DNA of 64,000 bases from Flavobacteriales bacterium BRH_c54 (lineage in GTDB: Bacteria; Bacteroidota; Bacteroidia; Flavobacteriales_E; Vicingaceae): positions 1-64,000 of the forward strand of contig LADZ01000012.1 of NCBI GenBank assembly GCA_000961845.1, given 5' to 3'. Below the pieces are notes generated by a model, which saw nothing but the letters and a program-made list of their open reading frames with translations, made no database searches and was not told the origin of the DNA. A program made the translations under genes and the position numbers. Positions 33,219 to 42,100 of the stretch are shown piece by piece (position 1 is the first letter of the stretch; the number at the start of each line of letters is the position of its first letter).

Positions 33219-34081
33219 ACTTTTACATACCAAACCTTTAAAGAATTGCCTATTTCGAAAAAATTGAGTAGTCCATTTATAAAAGATTTAAGATGTCGTT
33301 TATACCCTGTTTCTAATTGTTCACGTAAGGCTTCATCAGAAGCAACACTTTCGGTAGATTCATTATTTTTTCTTTTCAAACTTTTTTTTATTCGGGCTAA
33401 ACTGATACCTGTTGTAGTAATCTTTAACTTTTCAAATCCATTTTGAGTTAGTAATAAGTTTATGGTTTTTGGAGTGTAGTAACATAAATGCTCGGGATAT
33501 TCAATAATTTCATAGTCTCCTTTAAGAAGATATCTTTCTAAGGCATTAAAATTAGGAGTAGTAATATATACTACACCTCCTTTTCTAAGTAAACGATAAA
33601 ACTGTTGTATTTCTTCTACTGGATTATTAATATGTTCAATAACTTCGCTAGAAATAATTACATCAAACAGCTCATTTTCAAAAGAATCATCACTAAGTTT
33701 TCCTTTCAAGGTGTTTATACCTTTATTTTTTAAGTAGGTTAATTGATTATCAGTAAATTCTGTACCGTAAACTTCCCAACCTCTTTTTTTAGCTTCAATT
33801 AAAAACAATCCCGGTCCACAACCGACATCCAACATCTTGTTGGTTTTTCTAAATTTTTCAAAACCATCTAAAACTTCATTAATTCTAATGGTAGTAATTG
33901 CCGAATCTGCACCGTAACCTATTGGATAATTGTTGTAATGGTTATAAATTTCTTCATCAGTAGGTATTTTAGAGCAAAAGACAAAACCACTCGACTTGCT
34001 TTTTACTAAGTAATTTTTCTCATATCCTTTTAGTGGATATAAGTCTTCTGTTTGGGTTATAAGGCATTTTGTATGTTGCAA
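33215..34081 (-). CDS. Class I SAM-dependent methyltransferase with degenerate zinc-ribbon
   Basis: A Methyltransf_23-type protein. SAM motif I is MLDVGCGPGLFLIEAKKRGW and FDVIISSEVIEHINNP follows; the end is a helical region. I start it at TTG 34081 (MQHTKCLITQ), giving 288 residues. The in-frame ATG at 34174 adds 31 residues with no family match and lies upstream of a TATTTTTG -7 element (34120-34113). Homologues usually begin with a CxxC...CxxC zinc ribbon. Here only one Cys remains at the first pair, and the second reads KSKSSGFVF where KCxxCGFVF is expected, so the ribbon has lost its metal site. Probably sugar methylation in the locus. Confidence 0.82.
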   Translation of the reverse strand: MQHTKCLITQTEDLYPLKGYEKNYLVKSKSSGFVFCSKIPTDEEIYNHYNNYPIGYGADSAITTIRINEVLDGFEKFRKTNKMLDVGCGPGLFLIEAKKRGWEVYGTEFTDNQLTYLKNKGINTLKGKLSDDSFENELFDVIISSEVIEHINNPVEEIQQFYRLLRKGGVVYITTPNFNALERYLLKGDYEIIEYPEHLCYYTPKTINLLLTQNGFEKLKITTTGISLARIKKSLKRKNNESTESVASDEALREQLETGYKRHLKSFINGLLNFFEIGNSLKVWYVKV

Positions 34082-34173
34082 AGTGTTATTTTGATAGAAT
34101 ATGTTACTTTTACAAAAATAAGTATTACCAAGTGAACTCAAACTAGTATATCTTATAAAAAAGAAAATTAACA

Positions 34174-35199
34174 ATGAAAATACTCATCACAGGCGGGGCA
34201 GGTTATATTGGCTCGCATACCATTATAGAGATATTAGAAAATACCGATTGGGAAGTAATTTCGGTAGATAATTATGCGAACTCTTCTGAAGCTACTTATA
34301 AACGAATAAAAGAAATTACCAATAAGCAGTTTCAATATTATAATGTGGATTTAAAAGATGTTGAAGCCACCAAAAAAGTGTTTGAGGCAAATCCTGATAT
34401 CTCAGGAATTATCCATTTTGCTGCTTTTAAGGCTGTGCCTGAATCGGTAGCAAAACCATTAACTTATTACGATAACAACATCAATTCATTAATTAATATT
34501 TTATCTTGTCAAAAAGAATTTAATGTCCCAAACTTAATTTTTTCATCTTCTTGTTCTGTATATGGCAATGTAAATGAATTACCTGTAACCGAAGAAACTC
34601 TTTTGGAAAAAGCCGAATCTCCTTATGCTTATACCAAACAAATAGGAGAAAGAATAGTGGATGATTTTATTATAGTAAATAATAATTATAAAGCTATTTC
34701 ACTCAGGTATTTTAATCCGGTAGGAGCTCATAAAAGTGGTTTAAATGGGGAGTTGCCGCTTACTACACCTAATAATTTAGTGCCTTATATTACTCAAACA
34801 GCTATTGGTAAATTAAAACAGCTAACCATTTTTGGTGGAGACTATCCTACTGCTGACGGGACTTGTATTAGAGATTATATACATGTAAGCGACATCGCTT
34901 CGGCACATGTGTTGGCATTGCAAAAACTAATTGAGAATAAAGATTTTCAAAATCATAACATTATTAATTTAGGAACTGGAAAAGGAGTGAGTGTGTTAGA
35001 AGCGGTAAAAGCGTTTGAAAAAGTTAGTGGTAAAAAATTAAATTATGTTATAGGAAAAAGAAGAGAAGGAGATGTTCAGGCTATTTATGCTAATAACCAA
35101 AAAGCTCAACAATTATTAGGTTGGAAACCTATTTACAACATCGAAGATATGATGCTTTCTGCTTGGAAATGGGAACAAAATTTACAGAATAATTTATAG
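34174..35199 (+). CDS. galE: UDP-glucose 4-epimerase
   Basis: Interconverts UDP-glucose and UDP-galactose. 341 residues, the usual GalE length. The NAD site is ITGGAGYIGSHT (residues 4-15); SSSCSVYG and PYAYTKQIGE give the catalytic Ser, Tyr and Lys; LRYFNPVGAHKSGLNGE and GTCIRDYIHVSDIASAHV are GalE-specific blocks. It supplies a sugar donor to the polysaccharide locus and general metabolism. It is divergent from the methyltransferase, with about 90 bp between the starts. Confidence 0.96.
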   Translation: MKILITGGAGYIGSHTIIEILENTDWEVISVDNYANSSEATYKRIKEITNKQFQYYNVDLKDVEATKKVFEANPDISGIIHFAAFKAVPESVAKPLTYYDNNINSLINILSCQKEFNVPNLIFSSSCSVYGNVNELPVTEETLLEKAESPYAYTKQIGERIVDDFIIVNNNYKAISLRYFNPVGAHKSGLNGELPLTTPNNLVPYITQTAIGKLKQLTIFGGDYPTADGTCIRDYIHVSDIASAHVLALQKLIENKDFQNHNIINLGTGKGVSVLEAVKAFEKVSGKKLNYVIGKRREGDVQAIYANNQKAQQLLGWKPIYNIEDMMLSAWKWEQNLQNNL

Positions 35200-35201
35200 T
35201 C

Positions 35202-36101
35202 ATGTTGGTATTAAATAAAATGAAGTATTATTTGTTGGTAATTGCTATAATGTTAAGCAATTTTTTAATTGCTCAGGACTATATTGTTATTAATGGTGAT
35301 GATACCGTTTATTGTAAGATAGAAAGTGTTGGAACACAAAAAATATTTTTTTCCATTCCAACTGATAGCGTACCGTATAATTCATCATTATTGTTGTCAC
35401 AAGTCAATTCATATTATTTTAATCATTCTTTTGAACAACAGGATACTGTGGCAATAGTAAAAAAAATAAAAAAAGAAAGAGTAAAAATAGCAAGGAAATC
35501 AGCTCCACTTTTTCGGTTTTCGGCTAGTTATGGGTTGGGTTATTTTGATTATCAAAACACAAAAGAAAATGCTTATACAAAAGAACTTAAGAGTGGCTAT
35601 AATGCTACTTTTGAAGCACATTATTTTCCCGAAGGGTTTAATTATGGCTTGGGCATTAAAGCCTCAAATTTTACTAGTAAACATCAAGCAGATAATATGT
35701 CAATTGTAGATGAAGTTGGCAATACTTTAATAGGGCAATTGAGTGATGATATTACTATGAATTACCTTGCAGGTTCTTTTGTTTTAAGATGGTTACAGAA
35801 AGATTTTACAAGTGGAGTGTATCTCGACTTTTCTTTTGGAAAAACATTTTATATCAATAACAATATAACACTAACAGAAAAATTTAAAACTGAAGCAAAT
35901 GGTTATACCTTTAACGTTGCTGCCGGGTATGATTACAAACTATGGCGAAATTTAGCTATAGGTTTAAATGTAGTATATAACAGAACATATATTAATGAGA
36001 TAGAAATAAACGGAGAAACATTTAAAATTGATGAAGAATATAAAGAAAGTCAGATATCTCGTTACCATTTTGTTCTTGGAATAAGGTATTTATTCAAATA
36101 A
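35202..36101 (+). CDS. Secreted or outer-membrane protein, unknown function
   Basis: A 299-residue protein with a signal peptide. ATG 35202 or ATG 35220 (MKYYLLVIAIMLSNFLIAQ) can start it; the second gives a cleaner signal. The first 90 mature residues (DYIVINGDDTVYCKIESV and following) resemble a domain found ahead of Bacteroidota barrels. From about residue 105 alternating aromatic strands (SASYGLGYFDYQ, YGLGIKASNFTS, FTSGVYLDFSFGKTFY) and the final Phe (FVLGIRYLF-K) suggest an eight-to-ten-strand outer-membrane beta-barrel. No enzymatic motif. It starts 2 bp after galE and ends before a terminator. Confidence 0.7.
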   Translation: MLVLNKMKYYLLVIAIMLSNFLIAQDYIVINGDDTVYCKIESVGTQKIFFSIPTDSVPYNSSLLLSQVNSYYFNHSFEQQDTVAIVKKIKKERVKIARKSAPLFRFSASYGLGYFDYQNTKENAYTKELKSGYNATFEAHYFPEGFNYGLGIKASNFTSKHQADNMSIVDEVGNTLIGQLSDDITMNYLAGSFVLRWLQKDFTSGVYLDFSFGKTFYINNNITLTEKFKTEANGYTFNVAAGYDYKLWRNLAIGLNVVYNRTYINEIEINGETFKIDEEYKESQISRYHFVLGIRYLFK

Positions 36102-36109
36102 TGCTTAAT

Positions 36110-36140
36110 AAAAAGCTTAAAAAATCAGCTTTTTATTTTT
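36110..36140 (+). terminator. Terminator after the barrel protein gene
   Basis: Stem aaaaagct (36110-36117) pairs with 36127-36134 and is followed by further T's. The loop is 9 nt. Closes the galE unit. Confidence 0.7.
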
Positions 36141-36168
36141 CCTTAACAATTACCGCCCTTCAAAAGAA

Positions 36169-36196
36169 TTTGTAAAGGTTCTAAATAGTAACTTTG
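36169..36196 (+). promoter_or_regulatory. Promoter of korAB
   Basis: TTTG (36169-36172) and TAACTTTG (36189-36196) are separated by 16 bp and lie 18 bp before the korA start. The spacing is a little short for the Bacteroidota consensus. Confidence 0.5.
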
Positions 36197-36214
36197 TAAT
36201 GTAAAAATGTTATT

Positions 36215-38047
36215 ATGACAAAAAATATAGAAGAACTGGAAGAGGTAGTAATTAAGTTTGCTGGCGATTCTGGTGATGGAATGCAACTTACAGGATCGCA
36301 GTTTAGTAACACAACAGCTTTTATAGGTAATGATTTATCTACTTTCCCTGATTTTCCTGCAGAAATTAGAGCTCCACAAGGTACTGTAGCTGGAGTAAGT
36401 GGGTTTAAAATACAATTTGGTAGTACATCAGTTTTTTCTCCGGGAGATGAAGCAGATGTGTTAGTAGCTATGAACCCAGCAGCATTAAAGGCTAACTTAA
36501 CATCCATAAAAGATGGAGGAACCATTATAATAGATAGCGATAGTTTTAAAATTAAAGATTTTGAGAAAGCACAATTTACTTCTAATCCTTTAGAAGATGG
36601 TACGTTGGATGGATATAATTTAATTCAAGCACCTATAACTAACTTAACAAAAGAAAGTGTTGCTCAATTTGATATAGAAAACAAAAGTAGAACCAGAAGT
36701 AAAAATATGTTTGCTTTGGGGATAGTTTATTGGCTGTTTAACAGGCCATTAGATATTACTGAAAACTTTTTAGATGCTAAGTTTTCTAAAAATCCTGAGT
36801 TAGCCAAAGCGAATAAGGCTGCATTAAAAGCAGGGTATAATTTTGCTATTACAGTAGAATTATTGCCATCGAATTATACTATAAAACCAGCTGCATTACC
36901 AAAAGGAAAATATAGAAGTATTACCGGAAATATAGCTACAGCTTGGGGATTATTAGCTGCTGCAGAAGCAACAAAATTAAAATTATTTTTAGGTACTTAC
37001 CCAATTACACCTGCTTCTGATATTTTACATGAACTATCAAAGTATAAAAACTTTGATGTTATTTCTTTTCAAGCTGAAGATGAAATCGCGGGTATTTGCT
37101 CTGCTATAGGAGCAAGTTTTGCCGGAAATTTAGCAGTCACATCGACTTCAGGTCCTGGATTAGCTTTAAAAGGTGAAGCGATAGGCTTAGCAATGATGAC
37201 AGAACTTCCTATTGTAATTATTGATGTTCAGCGAGGAGGTCCTTCTACAGGGTTACCAACAAAAACTGAACAATCAGATTTAATGCAAGCAGTTTATGGA
37301 AGAAATGGAGAAAGCCCTGTAATTGTTATTGCAGCTAGCACGCCCTCAAACTGTTTTGATTTTGCATACCAAGCAGCAAAATTGGCTTTAGAACACATGA
37401 CACCGGTTATTTTATTAACGGATGGATTTATTGCTAATGGTGCTGAACCATGGAGAATTAAGAAATTGGCTGATATGCCTTCAATTACGCTGAATATGGC
37501 AACTAAAAAAGAAGGATGGAGCCCATATTTAAGAGATGAGAAAAAACTTGCCAGACAATGGGCTATACCAGGGACAAAAGAACTAGAACATCGAATTGGC
37601 GGGTTAGAAAAACAAGATATTTCTGGAAATGTTTCTTATGAACCTGAAAATCATGAAAAGATGGTAACCCTTAGAGCTGATAAAGTGAAAAGAGTAGCTA
37701 ATTTTATTCCTGAGCTTAGTGTTCAAGGAGTTTCAGAAGGAGACTTATTAATTGTTGGTTGGGGAGGAACTTATGGAAGTATTCTTACAGCTTTTAGTGA
37801 ATTAATTAAAGAATATAAAAACGTTGGTTTTGCACATTTCAATTATATCAATCCACTTCCAAAAAATACTAATAAAGTTTTTTCTAAATACAAAACTATA
37901 TTGGTTTGTGAATTAAACTCAGGTCAATTTATACGTTTACTTAAAGGAGAATTGTCGCAGTTCAATTACCAACAATATAATAAGGTACAAGGATTACCTT
38001 TTTCTAAAAAAGAACTAATTAACGAATTTACAAAATATTTAAAATAA
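36215..38047 (+). CDS. korA: 2-oxoacid:ferredoxin oxidoreductase, alpha subunit (fused gamma-alpha)
   Basis: Oxidatively decarboxylates 2-oxoglutarate (or another 2-oxoacid) to acyl-CoA with ferredoxin. The 610-residue chain starts with the gamma domain (VVIKFAGDSGDGMQLTGSQF, residues 10-29; GDSGDGM) and continues with the alpha domain from about 210 (FLGTYPITPASDILHEL; AEDEIAGICSAIGASFAG; TSTSGPGLALKGEA). The C-terminal part has LLIVGWGGTYGSIL. This fused layout is typical of Bacteroidota KorA. It forms a two-gene operon with korB, 8 bp apart. Confidence 0.95.
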   Translation: MTKNIEELEEVVIKFAGDSGDGMQLTGSQFSNTTAFIGNDLSTFPDFPAEIRAPQGTVAGVSGFKIQFGSTSVFSPGDEADVLVAMNPAALKANLTSIKDGGTIIIDSDSFKIKDFEKAQFTSNPLEDGTLDGYNLIQAPITNLTKESVAQFDIENKSRTRSKNMFALGIVYWLFNRPLDITENFLDAKFSKNPELAKANKAALKAGYNFAITVELLPSNYTIKPAALPKGKYRSITGNIATAWGLLAAAEATKLKLFLGTYPITPASDILHELSKYKNFDVISFQAEDEIAGICSAIGASFAGNLAVTSTSGPGLALKGEAIGLAMMTELPIVIIDVQRGGPSTGLPTKTEQSDLMQAVYGRNGESPVIVIAASTPSNCFDFAYQAAKLALEHMTPVILLTDGFIANGAEPWRIKKLADMPSITLNMATKKEGWSPYLRDEKKLARQWAIPGTKELEHRIGGLEKQDISGNVSYEPENHEKMVTLRADKVKRVANFIPELSVQGVSEGDLLIVGWGGTYGSILTAFSELIKEYKNVGFAHFNYINPLPKNTNKVFSKYKTILVCELNSGQFIRLLKGELSQFNYQQYNKVQGLPFSKKELINEFTKYLK

Positions 38048-38055
38048 CTATTTTA

Positions 38056-39078
38056 ATGGAACACTTAGTTAAAGATCAACAACTTACTTTTAAAGATTTT
38101 TCTACAGATCAAGATGTTAGATGGTGTCCGGGTTGCGGAGATTATGCTATCTTGAGTGCTATGCAAAAAGCGCTACCTCAAATAGGAAAAGAGAAAAAAG
38201 ATATCGTTTTCATTTCTGGAATTGGATGTTCATCTCGTTTTCCTTATTATGTAGAAACGTATGGTTTCCATTCTATTCATGGTAGAGCGCCTGCTATTGC
38301 TACGGGTGTTAAGTTGGCAAACCCAGATTTAAGTGTTTGGCAAATTACAGGGGATGGAGATGCTTTAGCGATAGGCGGAAATCATTTTGTTCATGTATTA
38401 AGAAGAAATGTAGATATTAACATGATTCTTTTTAATAATGAAATTTATGGATTAACCAAAGGACAATTTTCTCCAACGTCAAAAACTGGTATTCAAACTA
38501 AATCATCTCCACATGGAACGGTTGACAAAGCATTTAATCCAGGAAAATTAGCTATAGGTGCCGGAGCAACTTTTTTTGCAAGAGTAGTGGATGTTGACCC
38601 GAAAAAAATGGTGGATGTTTTTGTTGAAGCAGAAAAGCATAGAGGAACTTCTTTAGTGGAAATCCTTCAAAATTGTGTTATTTTTAATGACAAGGTTTTT
38701 TCGGCTATTACAGATAAAGAAGGAAAATTTGATAATCAGCTTTGGTTAGAACATGGTAAACCAATGATATTTGGGAAAGAAAACAACAAAGGTATTCGTT
38801 TAAATGGGTTAAAATTAGAAGTGGTTACTATTGGTGAAAATGGAATTACTGAAAATGATATTTTAATACACGATGCTCATTGTGAAGATGAAACACTTCA
38901 TAATATGTTAGTTAATATGGTTTTGCCTGAAATGCCTGTTGCTTTTGGGGTTATAAGAAGTGTTAAAGCATCTACTTTTAATGATAAGTTATGGGAGCAA
39001 ATTAGCCATGAAAAAACGAAAGCTAAATTTTCTTCTATTGACGAGGTGGTTAATAGCGGAGTAACTTGGGAGATATAA
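38056..39078 (+). CDS. korB: 2-oxoacid:ferredoxin oxidoreductase, beta subunit
   Basis: Carries thiamine diphosphate and an iron-sulfur centre in the KorAB complex. Cys residues WCPGCGDYAILSAM are near residue 23; the ThDP-binding GDGDALAIGGNHFVHVLRRN lies near residue 98 with LFNNEIYGLTKGQFSPTS after it, and the HGRAPAIATGVK segment is typical. 340 residues, standard length. The gene is the second of korAB and is closed by a 28-bp perfect terminator stem. Confidence 0.96.
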   Translation: MEHLVKDQQLTFKDFSTDQDVRWCPGCGDYAILSAMQKALPQIGKEKKDIVFISGIGCSSRFPYYVETYGFHSIHGRAPAIATGVKLANPDLSVWQITGDGDALAIGGNHFVHVLRRNVDINMILFNNEIYGLTKGQFSPTSKTGIQTKSSPHGTVDKAFNPGKLAIGAGATFFARVVDVDPKKMVDVFVEAEKHRGTSLVEILQNCVIFNDKVFSAITDKEGKFDNQLWLEHGKPMIFGKENNKGIRLNGLKLEVVTIGENGITENDILIHDAHCEDETLHNMLVNMVLPEMPVAFGVIRSVKASTFNDKLWEQISHEKTKAKFSSIDEVVNSGVTWEI

Positions 39079-39089
39079 AACTGTTGTTA

Positions 39090-39150
39090 AATTATACAAA
39101 AAAGAAAAGCGATTGAGGATTACTCAATCGCTTTTCTTTTTTGTATAATT
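39090..39150. terminator. Bidirectional terminator, 28-bp perfect stem
   Basis: 39090-39117 is a perfect inverted repeat of 39123-39150 with a 5-nt loop (gatta). The core gaaaagcgattgag is flanked by A/T tracts that read as T-runs on each strand. It terminates korB (+) and the 1392-residue T9SS protein (-). The perfect stem is unusually long. Confidence 0.9.
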
Positions 39151-39157
39151 ATTTTTA

Positions 39158-42100
39158 TTATCTTAATAAATTAACATGTCCCATCATTTCATGACGTCTG
39201 TTTACAAATAACTCTTTGGTTTCTATTCTCCATACATAAGTTCCTACAGGAGCAGGAGCACCCATGTAAGTTCCATCCCAACCTTCTTCTATGTTGTCTG
39301 TTTCAAATATTTTTTCTCCCCACCTGTCAAAAATGTACATTTTGAATTGAGATAAGTCAATACCTTCTCCATAAGCTCTAAAAGTTTCATTTAAGTTATC
39401 AGAGTCTGGAGTGAATGAGTTAGGCACATAAAATAAGAAGATATCAGTAATAGTTACAACTCTCATAGTAGAGTCTACACAACCATCTTCATTTGTTACT
39501 GTAAGCCACACATTATAAACACCAGGCATTCCTGCTGGGAATAAGTGTACCGGGTTTGTAAATGTTGAAGAATCTGGGGCTACGTCAGTATTAAAATCCC
39601 ATAAATAACTCAAATTACCTTCTCCTGTAGATTGGTTGGTAAAAGTAATTTCAGGGAATAAGAAAGTTGTTTCTTCCGGGGTAGCATAAAAATCTGCATG
39701 AGGATAATTTTTTGGACAAACATAATTTGTTATTGTTGTATCTAAAACACATCCATTAATGGTAGTAACAGTTACTGTCAAATCTCTACAAACAGGAGTG
39801 TTAAAAGTGTTGGTAATTATATTTCCAGATAATGTTGAACCATCACTAAAATCCCAAATAGTATTATCAACAAGGTTGTTTGGAGTAGAAGTATTACTAA
39901 ATTCTACTGTAATAGGGTAACAACTATCAGGTTTGTTTCTGGCAATGTCCAATATAGGTACATCATACCAAAAAACTTGATATTCAACTGTATCAGGAGG
40001 TGTAGTACAATTGTCTGTAATAACCACATAATAATCAGTTGGAGAAGCTCCGGGAGTAACATTCATAGTAGTTCCATTGCCTAATAATACCCCACCTTCA
40101 TACCAATTGTAGTTATATCCAACTCCTGAACCACCTGTGGCACTTACATCTAAAGTAGTACTAAAGCCTTCACATACAGTATCAGTATATTGGGTTGATG
40201 ATCCTATAATGTTAGGAAATAATGAGATACATACTTGTTGTGTGTCGGATAAACAACCATTAATATCGGTTGCAAAAACCTCATAACAACTAGGCGAAAC
40301 AATTGGATTAACATTATGAGGTCCGTTACCTGGAATATTTGTGTTAGTAGTATTATCTGTCCATGTAAGCGTATGAGTTCCTGTACCACCTATAGATGTT
40401 GCACTAATTTGTTTAGCACCATTTATACAAATAGTATCATCAGTAGTAATGTTATCTATAAACATTTGGTCTGGTTCGTAAATATAAATGGTTGTATCAG
40501 TTGTACATCCACTTGTATCTGTAGAAGTAATTATATAGGTTCCCGCTGGAATATTTACTAGGGAATCACTTCCAGAGGACATGTTCGGTGTGGTTTGTAA
40601 AATAGTATTTGTAGCACTATCAGTATAGGTAATGGTTTGAACCTCACTTCCTACTAAATAATATGGTGTAACCACTATTTTACCATCATTACCACCATAA
40701 CAAGTAACATCTGTTGTTGAAACTTGTGGTATTTGACAACATTGAACAGTTATTGTAATAGAATCAGTATCGATACAACCTCCATTAATATTTGTTACTG
40801 TAACATAGTATGTTGTAGGTAGCGTTGGCGATAATGTTGGATTTTGTAATGTAGTATCGTTTATACCAAAATTAGGTGTCCATTCATACGTAAAGTCATT
40901 TGGATCTGGAGTAGTTGGACACCAATTAAACCTTGTTATTGGTCTATTAGTTGAGGTAGTAGGCGTGCCGGTATAAGGACATGCTGCAGTTCCGTCACTT
41001 CTGTAGTAAATAGTTGAGGTAAATGCTGTGGTTGTCCATGGTGTAATAGAGTTATTGGTAAAACTAGTAGCCAAATTATTATAACAAATTTCTACTACTA
41101 AATTAGACGTTCCATCCCATTCATAAGCAATATCTAATGGGTGAGTATTCCACCCTACATTCACCACATGGTTTACAGGGTTTAATACTTGTGTTAAACC
41201 AGTTTCCCAAGTGGTTAAATTGGTTATTTGAGTACATTTCATAGAAATCTGGAAACTATTGTACAAGTTTGTTCCATTTATTTGGGTTACTTGCCAAGCA
41301 ATTTCATTTATTTTCCCCCCCATAAAACCCATTGCATTTAGCTCAGCAGCAGTAAATAAAAATTGGTGTTTGGCATTTCTATACCAATTACCATAAGGAG
41401 CAGGGTAAGATGTAGAAGAGTTTGATCCTGTTTGTGTTCCTATAGAGATTTGTGTTGCAGGAGATGAACAAGTATTTGTTATACTTGGTCCACAAGTAGC
41501 TGGTATACCACCACCTAAATCTAAGTTTACTAAAACAGTACTATCACATTCAATAGTAGAGTCTGGAGTTAAGATATTAATATCGGGAGCAACTACTGGA
41601 GCTACAGTAATAGTAATAGAATCTTTTTTAGTACATCCTCCAGGGTTGGTAACATCTACGTAATAAGTATAGGTTCCGGGCACAGTAATATTAGCTTCTG
41701 GATTTGAAATAGCAGGATTGTTAAGGTAATTAGTTGGGTACCAATTGTAAATATATCCTGGATTTGCAGGTTGAACATTTGCATTTAATTGAATTGGTTC
41801 AAACAAACATGATGTTGTTGAACTTTGTGAAACTGTCATAGTAAAATCGGGAACAACGGTAACGGTAACTGTATCTTTATTATTACAGCCACCGGAAAGG
41901 TTACTTGTAACCTCATAAGTTGTAGTAACACTTGGAGTTGCAATAGGGTTTGAACAAGGATTACATGAAAAGTTAGTACCTACTATAATCGGGTCTCCAG
42001 CTATAGAGGTCCAATTAAATGTTTGTCCTCCATTTGCTGATAATTGTGCAGACTGGTTACCACATATTGTGGTATCTTTAAGAGCAACAGTACTATTTAT

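Noticed and set aside
34082-34174. ATG 34174 as start of the methyltransferase
   Set aside because: Its 31 residues have no family match and the apparent promoter lies downstream of it; TTG 34081 is preferred.
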